From Siphonodentalium dalli (Eukaryota > Mollusca > Scaphopoda > Gadilida > Siphonodentaliidae), in assembly GCA_032622095.1 (NCBI GenBank), contig CP136064.1:260875863-260939862 (forward strand): 64,000 nucleotides of DNA, written 5' to 3'. Positions 13,401-28,400 of the stretch are shown here, one piece after another. The notes below the pieces were generated by a model. It did no database searches. It was not told where the DNA came from and worked only from the letters and a program-made list of their open reading frames with translations. Within the stretch, counting starts at the first letter, position 1, and each line of letters begins with the position of its first letter. The position numbers and the translations under genes are program-made.

Positions 13401-16400
13401 TGCATGTTTTTAAAACTACTTATTCTCAATTTTTCGTTTGATAACATGTTATGATTGTCACTTGTGTATTAAAAAATGAATACCAACAACATCGTGTCAA
13501 CACTTAAAAAAAAAGCCCAATGAACATACATGTACATGTACATATAGCATGTACTTTGTGAAAATGTCTATGACTGACACAAAATTATTAATGACCAGCG
13601 CAAACCAATTGGTGTCTGTTTTTGTCAGGTACCAAAATTTATTTCCAAATTTGTACATATACATGTACCTACAAGTACCCTGAGGGTACTACCTTCTCAT
13701 GACATGATCTCAATTAGTGCTGGGCGGTATGACAATATATCGGTTATACCCGGTTTTAATTTTGATATCGTCAATAATATCGTCTGAAATAAAAATATCG
13801 TAATACCGTCCCAAGTTGTAATATTCTCCATGTAGGTTGAAACCCATCATATGGTCAAACAAACAGCGAAGTTAGAGTAAGTATAATAGTCCCAAACTTC
13901 CCGGAAATACGCAGTCGAAAACATTTTAAAACATCGGAGCACGTGCTTGTCAAGTTGGATATGCTTCGTCGGAAACATCAAAGAGATACTAGTAGCATCA
14001 GTTGGCTACACAGTGAGATTGGCATGTCGCGTGCATGCGACTGGCACAATGACCTCCTTTCAAGTTGGTGCAGCTTGCTCTATCAACCGTAACCGGTTGC
14101 TCTTAAGCGGTTGCTTGGAGACGGATTACGATGTCAGATTTTATATTGACCACACTTAGTCTAGCTGATCGTCTCAATGTGTGCAAATTGCGAGTAAAAT
14201 GATTTTGTGGACATGTGCCGTACGGATCACGGCATTGCTATCGCTTCAACAAATGTCAAATTCACAAACTAATTGAACATGATTGTCTATATTTATTTTC
14301 CTCAGCTAAAAAAATGCCGACGCAAATTCATTTCACGTCGGCTTTTGCCTCGGCACTGCCCATTGTGGCATTGTCGACGCTAATTCCCAGGGCTGCCGTA
14401 TATAGACATTGAAGTCCCACAGTGCTACAAACTACCAATTACCACTGATAAATAGTCTCACAAACAACCAATTCCTCACGAATTAATAAAATGGCAATTT
14501 GAAACCGAATGCGGTGCTTAATGTGTGCATGGTGTTGAGCGCTATGGTCAAAGGGATATAACTCTAAAAAATGTATGCGAAAACGCACGTGGGCCGTGTT
14601 ATATGATTATATCCCTTTGTTTCAAAGTTATTATTTCTCCGTCGGCAAACTGTCAATTGTTGCAGACGAGTGGTCATTATATACATGTATACTGTGATGT
14701 TACTGATAATTGTTCAATACACATTTACTCGACCTCTCATGACCCACACATCGTAAATAAAACGAAAGGATGTATTGTGCAAACTTTATTCATGAAATAT
14801 TGCATATATTGTACATTGTGCTTGCCAATTGTAATATACCAAAATAATATCGCGATAATATCGTGTATCGCGATGTTGTCGCCATAATATCGCCCAGCCC
14901 TAATCTCAATAACAGAAACACAGACATTTTCTATGCCTAGATCTAAATGAAAGTAACTTTTGACATGATTTCAACACGGTAGTGTACAGGTATTCACATT
15001 TGATCAATATTATGAAATGTGGCTTATCTTTGCCTAGAGCTAAATGAAAGTATATGATTTCAACAGATGGTAGTTATAGAGTTATTCACTTTTAATCAAT
15101 GTTATGAAATGTGGCTTGTTCTGTGTACAGAAATTCACATACTATCGTTCCATGTTGTATGGTTACTATGGTAACTTAGTTTTGGTTATTTCAGGCAAAT
15201 ATCACCAGGATGCAAACAAGACCGATGACTATCAACCCTGTTGGGCATATGGCAGTGACTGGAGCCTCTGGAGCCTCAAATATAATGCCCGTGCAACGTA
15301 GGTTCAAGTTATTACATTGCTGAAATTATTTGATGTACAGTAATGCCCTAAATAATCAACTCCTTATCCACAGCAGAATTATGGGTAAATTTTCAGGATT
15401 TAGTCGGAAATATGGCTTGTTGCCATTCATCAGAAAGCTCTCACTTTCATTACGGGAGCTGAGCTGGTGCAGCTTTAAAGATCCTGTGCCAGTGCATTCT
15501 CTTATATATGCGAGTCTCCCTATATAAATGAATGCACTGGTTACAAGGTCAAGATAAATATTGTTAGGCCAGTGTATTCTCTTACTAAAGCGAGGCTCCC
15601 TGTGGTAGACTCGTGTATATAAGAGAATTCACAATATTTTAGGAAGTTCCAATGGAGGGAATCCCATCAATTTAGTTCAATTTGAATCAGATATCCAGAG
15701 ACATAAATATTGTAAAATTTTCGTCGCCTTTTAAAAGAGACTGTGTTAATAACAATATAGAATGTTCTCTTGATCTGGTTTCAGTTAATAAATGCATATT
15801 GTCTGCAATACATTCTTAATTTATAATGTCGGAAATTTAAATTTTGCCAAAATGAGCCATGCGCTTTCTCCATCATTTCTTCCATAATACTTGATTTAAC
15901 AACATTGGGCGGGGCATGTGTAAACAAGTGACAAAGTGTGAATAATTATTCGGTTTGCAGGAGGTTATTAATTGGTCAAGCAATGCATTCTTCGATACGC
16001 GGGTAATTTTATTGGCTCAATTTCCTCCCGTTTGAAATAATATTAACCATGGGTGTCCCTAGTATGTTGATTGAAATGAAACATCGTCTAGTTTTAATTA
16101 GACTGAGTCAATACAAATCATTAAAATAAAGTTTGATTACCTTTTTTTAATTTTCTTTGAAAACAGGAGAAGTTATAAGGCACTCATCTGATGTTAGTCA
16201 TGTCGCTAAGTCAGTCGTTATAGGAAACACAACACAGAGTATTCAGATACACACCGGGACATCATTACCCAAGCAGAGACAGACATTGTTCCAAATAGCA
16301 AGCACGTCACCGGCTGTAGCAGGGACAATATCGATGCCGACGATGAGTTCTGTTATTAGAGGCACAGCTCCTGTCATACAGTCACAGTCTGTGCCTTTCC

Positions 16401-19400
16401 CGTCACACTTACCGAGGGGTGAGTACGGTACATTTGGTCATTCATAACAGAAAAATTTGAATTATTACACATAGTTTGTAAAATGTGGTTAAGTGTAGTC
16501 TCAGAAAAAATTTGGTTTACATGTTTTGAAAAAATGTTGCCAAACATTCAGTCGTTCACACAACCTCTGATAAGGCCAAAACAAAATATTCCAAAAATAG
16601 GTGCGTCGGGTGGCTTTTCATTTTTTCATTTTATTTTCAACTTTGCTCAAAATAAATATGAATACCCCCCAGACTGATTCTCAGGGACCAGCCTAGACCA
16701 GATTTTCAGGGCGAAATGACTTCGCCCTACTATAAAAATAAGGCGAAGTGGCCGTTCTATAGGGCGAAGTGAGTCTACAACAGTACTACGACAGGAATCG
16801 CTATAGAACGAAAATAGGAGAGATGACATATGTCAATTAAACTTATGAAACAATGGTTGAAATATGGAGTCATTATGTTCACTTCATGACCCTAATAACT
16901 ATTAATAATACCCAAACATAATTGTGAGAGGATAGCAGCATTTTATATCGTAATTGTGGGAGAATGACAGGATTTTATTTCATATTTTTCGGGTTTTTAA
17001 AAATGCCAACAATATTATCAAACCGAAACGAAACGAAATCATGAACACTTTTACTGCGCTCTGTTAGTAATCCCGTTTGAAATTTTAATATGCTTCACAA
17101 ATGAATTTGTTTTAAAGTTTCTTTAACCAAACTCCATAGAGGGATTGATGAATTGACACATTGTGAGAGGTGTGAGTTGTAATCTTCATTGTAAGGTGTG
17201 GTAATCACGGTAATCTAAAATAACAACAACCAGATTAACACTTGAGGTCCGACTATGTTTTCACAGGTACCAGTAATCAGACTCCGTTGTCAACATGCTT
17301 CCAGATTGGAGCAATACAGGTGTTAATTGTTTTATAACACCCTGATACACCCTGATAGTGGAGTATTGTGTGCAATCACAGTTGACAGTTGTAAATTATC
17401 ATAAATTATTTGGGGCATTTTGCCGATTTTCGTCAGTCAACTTTGGAATTTTCAGGGCGACTTGAACTTCGCCCGACTGCAAAAATAAGGCGAAGCGGAT
17501 GGCGCTAGGGCGAAGAAGTCGCCCTCTCGGCTGGTCCCTGCTGATTCTCCTTGTTTTTAATCTACTATATATTTTGAGAACTCCGTATATATATAAATAT
17601 ATATGTGTATATATATATTTGTACTTTATAGAATCGAAAACGGCTGCCCCGATCGAGACCAAACTTCCCATCTAACGGTAAAAACCCACGGTAATGGTCG
17701 TCACGGCGTTTTGGAGAAGCTTCGAGCACCCGTTCTCAACTCTCAGTCACAAAAAACGGCACTGTGGGGTTAATCGCGTTGATAGTTAAAGAGCATTCAT
17801 ATCCGCAGTGTCGTTGATAAAGAGCGTAATGTGTGTAATGTGATTCTTATGTCTGTGTCTGGGTCCGGGCGTGAGCGTGACTGTATCCCGACATGAGCGT
17901 GTTGTGTGGTCCGGGCGTGAGCGTGACTGTATCCAGACATGAGCATGTTGTGTGATTCTTACGTAATTAGGCCTTCCTAGGAACGGGGGAGATTTTCATC
18001 GAGTCAGTTTTTCCGCCCGAGTTGATCTTCACCTTGAAACGGGTACCCACAAATGATATATATGTGTATGTCCTTTATAGACTCGAACCAATTGAGCTCA
18101 AACTTGCTACCTACGGGAAGTGTCATGGACGGGTTAAATTGTGACCCGACCTGACCTTGAAAATGATCAATTCAAAGTTAAATCGGGTCAAATTAAAAAA
18201 ACCAAAAATTTAATAAAAAAATTAAAAAGGCACAATTAACTTATTGAAAAACAAAAAAATTAATTAAAAAAATTAATTAAAAAAGCCAGTAAATTAAAAA
18301 GGCACAATTAACTCATTTAAAAACAAAAAATTTAATTAAAAAATTAATAAAAAAAATTTATTAAAAAAATAATTAAAAAATTAAAAATTGTCATGTTTCT
18401 GACGATTGCCGCCAGTGCTGGGCTAACCTGCTAGTGCACTATAAAATAATAAAACTAAGTACATAATATTAGAATAAAGTGTAACTTATTGATTTATTGA
18501 ATAACACATGAAAAAGTAAGTTTGTTTCGGCTGTGACCAAATTGAAGTGTGGTATAATTTCAGGTTTAACAGTACACACGATGTGTCCTTTTTACATTGA
18601 AATGAATCAGTTTACATGGAAAATAAAATCGAATGCATACTGATTTTGCAAAATCAATAAAATGAAAATGGTCGGGGACTCCGGAATAGGGGCGGGTTGG
18701 TCACCAGAAACACAGGTCTTTTTTATTTTGGCCTAAGAGTAGGAATCAATAAAGTTTGATCGGCTGCTCAAGTTGACATCTGCTCTTAACCCTTTACCCA
18801 ACAGAAGGTCCCTGTGCCAATGCATTCTCTTATATATGCGAGTCGACCATAGGTCGCCTCGCATATATAAGAGAATGCATTGGCTTAACACATTAAAAAT
18901 TATAAAATTGTTAAAGAATGTAAGAAAAAATGGTAAAAAGTGTTAAAAAAAGATTTTTTTTAAGCCAATGCATTCTCTTATATATGCGAGGCGACCTATG
19001 GTCGACTCGCATATATAAGAGAATGCATTGGCACAGGGCATAACTGTAACTATCACAATGTGTTCAAGGAGCCGGTTCCAATGATATCCATATTTGTATG
19101 GTTCTATTGAGACAGACCGAAGATATTTTAGGCTGTTGAAGCTTTATTTGGCCGGTTTTGGCCGGTTTGTTGGGTAAAGGGTTAATCCAGAATTAAATTT
19201 TATTCATGACCATAAAAAGAATATACTAGCTGCCACAAAATAATATATACATGTATTAGATAGGGGTGGGAGGTACGCCCAGTGTCACGATACGATACAT
19301 ATCTAGATACATACCCTAGTATTTCGGGATGCAGCCCTTCATAAGGAATTCATGAATTGGTTGAAAGAAAAACATGTTCAATCATAATCATTTAATGTTA

Positions 19401-22400
19401 ATAATTCATGAAGATATGAAACATATTTTGGGTTGCTAATGTATGAGAAGAGTGGTCACTCAATTGAATTGATCATATTAGATCACAACAGGGGGGAAGA
19501 GTGAAGACATTGTGCAGCTGATCTCAATCTTCAAACTTTGTCGACTTACATAGTTTTTATAAACCCCACTGTAAAACAGTTTTAGTATGTCGTGGTGGGA
19601 TTCCAATTTGAATCCATGTTGCTTCGTGACAGGCCTCAGCCTAGGGGTCCAGAACAGGGAGACTTGAAGTCTCCCTCCAGGAAATTTAGGGAGACTTCAG
19701 GGAGAAGTGGGGAGACTACCAAAAATTGACAATTTTCAAATATCGCTTTATTTTATAACATCTGACAATAAAAATTTTAAAAAGATAAAATAAGAAATAA
19801 AACTAAACAAATTTGACTTGATATGAAATTAGCTTAATTAATTGTTATTATACATTTAAAAATTTTGGAAATGTTTTGTGTAGCTATCATTTAAGCAAGA
19901 CAATTATCAAGTTACAGTAGTAGTGAATTTTTTAACTAAATGAAAGTAGTATTATTTCCTAGACTGCAGCTTGGAAGATACGTTTGTACAGTCTGAATTA
20001 TGATGCATGTAACTTTGTAAGTTTAATTTGGTCACGGCTGTAATGTGGGTGTCCGCTAAAATAAAGAATAAGGACTAACTAACAAAGGAGTTGCAAAAGC
20101 TTTTATTAATTAATGGCCTCCCTTAATTACTGCCAACATCACTGGTATAATCCGATTAAAGCAATAAACTTGACATTATTTTATTTACGGAAGCGGTCTC
20201 TTCAAAAAGTCCGACGAGGTCTCTTCAAAAAGTCTGACGCGTTACCGAAACTTCCGAAGCGCCTGGTACATACTCTGATAATGTCGTAATTCTTTTATAT
20301 CTGAAAAGCGGGACGGCGGTCTTTTAAGTTAATTAAAACATTTATTTGTGACACTCACGATGGTCAGTAACAACACAGATGCGAACATCTCATCGTGTTT
20401 TCAGCGTGTCAAAACATTCGTGATTAACATTCTTTACCGCAAAGGGATCGAACAAAGGCGACTGAATAACAACACAAAACAATAGGTCATATTTTATTTT
20501 TTATTTTAAACACTTGGGTCTTTGTCTCTGCATCGTCGGTTTCTTTTTGGGATGGCCGCCACAATTCATCTATATATGGACATGTCCAGACATGTCCGGA
20601 AAAAAAACTAGAAAAATATTTAAGAAAAACAAAAATTCCCCCTAAAATTGAAGGCGACTTCAATTTTGCCTTAGAGCGACGACAGGGCGAAGTCAGCGAC
20701 AGTAAGGCGACAATCTCGCCCGAGTCGCCTTGTGAGCTGAGGCCTGCTTCGTGCAGTATTAACTATTAAGTTATGAAAGCACGCATTGCCACACAACGTC
20801 ACTTTTACGTTGTCACTTCCTTGTGTGCATTCAGAGTTATCCTTCCTGCATCATTTCTCTGAACGAACTCATCTTTGTGCCAACGGTATATCAATCATTA
20901 CACAGCAATAACAAAGCCGAAGCGTATGACCGACAAACAGGTAGCTGACCTATTTAATCGGCGCTTTGAAGCAGAACGACTTCATCTTGCTTCTTTGCGT
21001 GCCGTTGTAATTAATTATCATTTTCCGGCGTGAATATATGGATTTTAAAGATCGAATAATGGATAATAGATAAACAAAATTGTGTATCGCGGTGCGCGAT
21101 TTTTTGGCTATGGAACCGGTGATATCTCGCACCCCTAGTATTAGACCACATTACTTATCTTGGTTTCCCCTGACCCTATCCAAAATTTCAAGATTGTGTA
21201 GGTTGATAGGTGATCATTTATTTTGTTTAATTGTTAGAATTCACTGGCCGGATGATTAATCCTTTCCCTTAAGAACCATAGGTTGTTTGTAGAACTTATT
21301 ATCTAAACATATCCCTCCAATAAATGGGACACCTTCTGTCCTTCTGTACTTGTATTATCAGTCATGTGCTTATTTTTCATCAAACCCTCTCCAGATGAAT
21401 AATAGACCATTCCATTGTATATTTTTATAACTGAATGGGAAAATCCATTTATCAAAGAAAGGGTTAATGGGAGTTTAATAATGTTTTTGAGATTAAAATT
21501 TTATTTGATCTATTCCTCTACCTGCCATAAATTAAATTATAGACTGTATCTGTCGAGGTATGTTAAAGGTTTTCAATACATTTCAATTATTATGTTCATG
21601 TATTTATCATCTTCATTGAAAATAAAAAAAATATATTCTCTAGGAAGCCAATAAAATACCGGTATTTGATTAGGGATCGTTTTGTTTAGGGAAACAATTT
21701 TGTTTTATTTTGGCCTTAGTTTACTGTTTACAACATAGACTGGCATATTATGATAATGTCAAATTTGTAGCAAACAGCATTTTTGAAACTCTGTACCCAT
21801 TCCCACTGTATCTATCACACTCTATCTATCCCACTCTATCTGAATGTAAGGCCAAATAAATAACACTTTCGTGTTCTCACCCTCCTCCCTTGTCACTCAG
21901 GTATGTTTTCCAGATTTTGAGAAAAAAATAAATAACCACCCTCCCTCATCTCAAAATTTGAGATCTATTTGCCTGAATATCACTCTCAAATTTTTTCAGG
22001 CGCAATAGCTGCAGCTTCAGCCTTGTCAATACCCAAAGCTGGAGCCGCAAATACTGCCACCGCAGTATTACGACCCAGTCAGTCTATCGGATCAGTTCAG
22101 CTGACGTCAGCGGCACACACCCAGTCACCTTTACAGACCACTCTGAACACTACCAAGACTGCAGTTCAGGCTTCTCATAGTGCTTTACAAAGTTCATTAT
22201 CGATGACTCAGACATCACACGGAGCTCATATCCATAGTTCCGCTCCATCCGCATCAATTCTTACTATTCCAAAACCCGCACCCATTGTTCCAGGATCTGC
22301 TGTGTTACGAACCAGCTCCATCCATAATCCAATAGCTACGACAACTCCTATGCCATCTTCTGTGAAGATTGAGACAAACAGAGCGCAGCTGATATCCACA

Positions 22401-25400
22401 CTTAAATCTAGTGCTCCTGCCAGGGCTAATTCTCCTGCTTTAACTCTTGCAAGCTTATCACAAACTGATGTACAAAGGTTAGTCCGATTATTACCTACAG
22501 AACTCAACTTATTCACCAATTGGGTTTATATTTAGTCCAGGTAGTCTATACCGGACGAGACTGTGAATTTGGTGATGTTAGCCCGCTATGTGGGATAGGG
22601 TAACTAAATTCACCCTCTGGACCTCATTCTGCAAATGACAGGCACACTAAACTCAGGCTTGCCCACCACTAACGAGAACTTTTTACGATGATTTGTTCAG
22701 TATGACCTTTTATTATACCCCCCGCAACGAAGTTAGGGGGGGTATACTGGAGTCAGCTTGTCCGTCGGCGTCGTCCGTCCGTCGGCGTCGTCCGTCGTCC
22801 GTCCGTGGACACAAATTTGTCCGGAGTTTTTCTCAGTCGTTTTTTGATCAATTTCCTTGAAACTTGGCACAGACATCAACCACCATGGGAACCTGTGCAC
22901 CTGTGATTATGACGTCTGTTGGACTTTTTTTAGTGGAGTTATCCCCCCTTTTTCGACTTAGAAAATTTTCACAACATGTATACTTTTGTCCGAGCTTTTA
23001 TTCCTACATTTTTCAGTCAATTTTTTAAAAACGTGGCACAGATATTTAGTACCATGGGAACTTGTGCACTTGCGATTATGACGTCTGTCCGACATATTTT
23101 GGTGGAGTTATCCCCCTTTTTTTATTTAGAAACTTTTTTTGCAACATTCATAATTTTGTCCGAGCTTTTATTCCTACATTTTTCGGTCAATGTTTTTTAA
23201 TCTTGGCACTGATATTTAGTACCATGGGAACCTGTGCACCTGCGATTATGACGTCTGTCCGACATTTTTTGGTGGAGTTATTCCCCTTTTACAACTTAGA
23301 AATTTTTTCGCAACATACATAATTTTGTCCAAGCTTTTATTCCTACATTTTTCGGTCAATAGGTTTAAGATTAGGGTTATGGTTGTACACCTGCAATGGG
23401 AACTGTTATTTTGTTATTTTAACTAAATGTTTACTGACATGTGAAACATCTTAGTATTTTAAAAACAGGGGGGTATCCGTAGTCCCATTGGGACAGTCAC
23501 ACCTCTAGTTGGGAATTAATTCAGGTCTTATCTACCATTGCATGGATAAAGATCCCCTCTGAAGTTCAATCAGGCAATATAATTTCCAGTTTTCTATTGA
23601 ATTTTTTAGTTGTTAATTATTGTGTTTTGACAGCAAATTCATTGCTGACACAGAAATACCTTTTCCAAATTTATAATGTATAAACCCTTTTTATATTAAG
23701 AGTAAATACTCATTGACGAGTAGTTCCCTTTGGAAATGTTCAGATAATAAGTTCAACAAATGACCATAGGTTGTTTGTTGAACTTATTATATGAACATTT
23801 CCACCAAGAATATGAATCATTCTGCTTTTGTATTATCAGTTTTTCTGTCTGTCATCTGCTTTTATTACATGAACATCCCTCCAAATCAATAATAGACAAT
23901 TTCCAATGTATACTTTTATAACTGAATGGGAGAATCTATTGAGTAAAGAACATGATAATCGATGATGTTATGCGTATTTGCAGATCAACAGTTCCTTTAC
24001 ATCAACCCGTGTCTTCATCATCAAATCCAAGTCTGCAAATCACTCTGACTCCCAGATCAGTTGCTTCGGAAATCAAAGGAAACATGCAGACAAAAATTAT
24101 TCACACACCATCATCGATGGCTACTCCACAGCAGAAGGTCATGTTGTCGTCCCAGACGCAAGGTGCTCCGTTTGTGCAGCAGGCTTCTCTGTCAGCTATG
24201 GCCAAATCAGGTTTGTTGGTTTAAACATTTATTACACTCCTGTGCGCGATTTCCATTGAAAACGCTGTTAATTAAAAATGGTAATGTCACTAGTGAATTA
24301 TGTCATTTCCTGTGACGTTATTGACGTTACGTCGCTTACTGGTCTAGACTGAATTTTCGATGGTTGAACTTTCTGGGTGTTTTAATCATATTTGGCGAAC
24401 CAAATTGATGCAGAAGTATAATAAATAGAGTAATAAATTATTCCGAGAATTACAGTTAATAATTCACTCGAGGGAAGAGACTTTTGGGTAACTCGTTTCT
24501 TACCGACATCTCTCGCCTTTCGTGAATTATTAAACGTAATTCTCGAACCAATTGATTACTCTCTATCTATTTATCAAAATAATTTGGTGACAAGATTGTA
24601 GGACAAGTGCTAGCTACTTAGATGGACCTCTACACATGAAAAGGTTAGTTTTAGAGCTCATTAACCCTTTACCCAACAGAAGGGCCCTGTGCCAATGCAT
24701 TCTCTTATATATGCGAGTCGACCATAGGTCGCCTTGCATATATAAGAGAATGCATTGGCTTAACACATTAAAAATTATAAAATTGTTAAAGAATGTACTA
24801 GTAAGAAAAAATGGTAAAAAGTGTTAAAAAAAGATTATTTTTTTAGGCCAATGCATTCTCTTATATATGCGAGGTGACCTATGGTCGACTCGCATATATA
24901 AGAGAATGCATTGGCACAGGGCATAACTGTAACCATCACAATGTGGTCAATGAGACGGTTCCAATGATATCCATATTTGTATGGTTCTATTGAGACAGAC
25001 CGAAGATATTTTAGGCTGTTGAAGCTTTATTTGGCCGGTTTTGGCCGGTTTGTTGGGTAAAGGGTTAAAATTAAAAAAAATTGTGGCCCACTCCATGTTC
25101 AGTAATTTTTTATGCCCATTTGAAAAAATGGTCGTTTTATGTAATCAGTCTGTCCATCCATCTGTGTTTGGTTTTCGTCTGATAACTCCAGTTTTTATTA
25201 TTTGATCTGAAAAAAAGGTTGGTATGTGTGTCAAACTCAAATACAGATTCCTTTCTATTATCCATGAGTTATAGCCATTTTTCAATTTAATTCATCTGAC
25301 AATAATAACAATTTACAAGTAAACTAACAGCCTTATTTTTAAACATCGTAGAGAATAGCTCCAAGGAACAATAATAATTTATCTTTTTTCCTGTTACCTG

Positions 25401-28400
25401 AAGTGAGAAATCACACAAGATTCACACAAAATTCAATAAATTAGAAAATTCTACCAACATTTATAGCTCACCATTGAAATTAGCTGAAATTGACTGCTTT
25501 TACTTAAAATCTGAAGAAGTATCATTTTATACTATAAATCTAAAGAAAAAAACTAATTTTGGAGGCATCCTCAAAATGGTGGACGACAGATATTCCCATC
25601 TAAGATATTACATGTACATGTATCCACTATCAAACTTTACTTCTATCTATCTGTCCGTAAATTTCTGTCCCATCACTCCTACATGTATATCTTTCTTACT
25701 TTTTCCCCCCACCCCCTCCACTTATATTCTTTTTTTTTATCATTTTGTTTTTAATCACCAATTATTTTTCTCCTTTTATTTTATTTTATTAATTTTCTTA
25801 TTACTCAAATTATGCTGCATGAAATGTATTTCAAAAAAGAAAATCTGAATAGAATTATATTTTGGGACTGATTTCAGTGATTTGAATGCACTTTTCTGTG
25901 ATATAAAACACTCTTTCATCCAAAATAAATCTATAAAAAAAATTATGTTGAGAGCATGGTAAGAATTATAATTGTATTCAAATCTGTTCAAATTGGAATA
26001 AACTAATTTGTTCATACAATTGCTGAAATAAAGAAAGTAGGGTACAGACTATCAAAGGAGCATGCGAGCTGAGTAAACTGTCCATACATGTATTAGGGGA
26101 TTGCACGTCAAAAATGACGGGTCTATAACATTTCATCGGTTTACTGACACAAACGTCATAACTCTATCTTATATCTATCATGCACTTGATGCAGGACATA
26201 AATCACTATAGGGTTATCTTAGTGTTCTCAGTGACACCGTGCTTTTGTATGCTAAAACACTGCCTAAATTTTGTCATCGCGACCCTTGGAAAATGTCCAT
26301 ATATCTCAGACAGTCTTTAACCAATCAGCCTGAAAATTTGTCAGATCTTATGTTCCAAATTTGGGCAACATTGGACGTATGATTGAAGAGTATAAACGTG
26401 CCAAAGTGCAACAGAGTTGCACACACACAGACAGATGATGGGGTTTTATATATATAGATCTCGAGTTAATTTATGTTAAAGGTGATTTCATATTACGTTT
26501 CAGTTGGTATGAATCTGACTACTCACAGCCAGCCTACCAATCTCACGGCACTGAACATGACTGTTCCACCAAAGACAACGGCACCTATTGCTGCTGATAT
26601 CCCAGTCGGTAAGTTACTAATCAGCTTTGATGGCACTAGAGAAATTGTGTCTATATTCCTAGCCTTGAAATAGTATGTCTGACATTTGCAAAATGAGGTC
26701 TCCAGAGGGTGAATTTAGTGATGCTACACTGCACAGCGGGCTAACATCAAATTCAACTTCTGGGCACCTTGTTCTACTTACTGGGAAGTATCTATAGTCT
26801 CAAATTAACATTGTTTTAGTTACTTTTTCTCTTCTGTTCAGTTTCTGTATTCCCTATATTTTTAGTGCAGATGATCTACACAGTAAACTAATAGAAACAA
26901 TTCAAAACCGTATTTCATCTCGAACCATGTTTCTACTACATACAAATTCGGTCAAAGACCATGAACATTTCTGTAGACTTCGAATCAACTGTTGTCTTTC
27001 ATAAGAAATTGAAAAAGTCAGACACAAACGTCTGCTGACGTCAGTCGATGAGCGTTATGCAAAATGTGCAATGTTAACTCAGTGGAAGACGAGAATCATT
27101 TTGTTTTCCACTGTGTCAAATACGACAACTTGAGAAAAAATCTCTTCGAAGAACTAAATAATAAAAGCAATGCATTTCTTGGGCGCGTTTCCGTATACTG
27201 GGAACAATGCAAGGCCTTCACCACCGGTGATCTATAACCTTGCAATTAATTTTTATCTAATAAATTTTCTAGGTTTTAAAGTTATTGCGGTTGATAGCAT
27301 AGTAACTTGGGTAGAAAATGGATGCAAAACGACCAGCAAATCTACTCTCTGATTCTTCTATTGGTTGATACAACAAAAGTAGGTCCACTAGTGTTTCCAC
27401 AACATTGAAAACATTGACTGCATTTTCCCCTCGGCGGATACAGGACCCGTTCCCAAAACCTGGCGGAAAGCCTGTATTGTGTAATGGATAAGGCTCACAT
27501 GAGTGTTTTTATGCTAATAAAATATCAAATATTAACCCTTTCAGTGCCAAGTCCGATTTTTGTATCAACCCATATATCCTTGATCTTTTTCAAATTTATT
27601 GATTATAATAATGTGATACATTGATGGAAAGAGCTTTAAGAGCTCTTTTCTTCAATGTATCACATTATTATAATCAATAAATTTGAAAAATGATCAAGGA
27701 AATATGGGTTGATACAAAAATCAAACTTGGCACTGAAAGGGTTAATACTGCTATCTGATGCAAATATTCTTTCCTCCCACAGCTAAAGTTACTCCCCAGA
27801 GACATCAGCACCCAGCGGCATTACACCCTCAGATTACCACTGTAGTCACGTCGTCTGGGGATGCCTCGCGGACTGAGCTGCCAATTCCTCACACAACACA
27901 ATCATCTCATCCTCCTCTGCCAAGCAACCTGATCGTCACCCAAGCTAATCACGCCCCATCAACCATCGTAATAACTACATCTAATACATCAACAGCTTCT
28001 CAACCGTCTCAGGATTCAAGGTGAGTTGGCCTATATCACCTATATTTTATTTATTTATGTGGATTTACGTCTATTGTTTGTGTTTTTGGTCATAATAAAT
28101 GTATTCACACAAGTTATATATACCAAGAAAGACAAACATGACAGATATTCCTATCCTTCCGCGCTAGCACTCGTGCCGTATCAACAAACCCATTAACCCT
28201 TTACCCAACAAAACGCCCAAAAACGCCCAAATAAAGCTTCAACAGCCTAAAATATCTTTGATCTGTCTCAATAACACCATACAAATATGGATATCATTGG
28301 AACCGGTTCATTGACCACATTGTGATGGTTACAGTTATGCCCTGTGCCAATGCATTCTCTTATATATGCGAGTCGACCAAGGATCGCCTCGCATATATAA

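Noticed and set aside
25474-25848. 124-codon ORF in SAP130 intron 5
   Set aside because: Phe/Leu/Ser/Tyr-rich translation of T-rich DNA; no domain, no start context, no conservation cue.
27040-27160. LINE reverse-transcriptase tail
   Set aside because: The reading ENHFVFHCVKYDNLR is suggestive of the C-terminal end of such proteins, but under 40 residues and without any other domain it is not enough.
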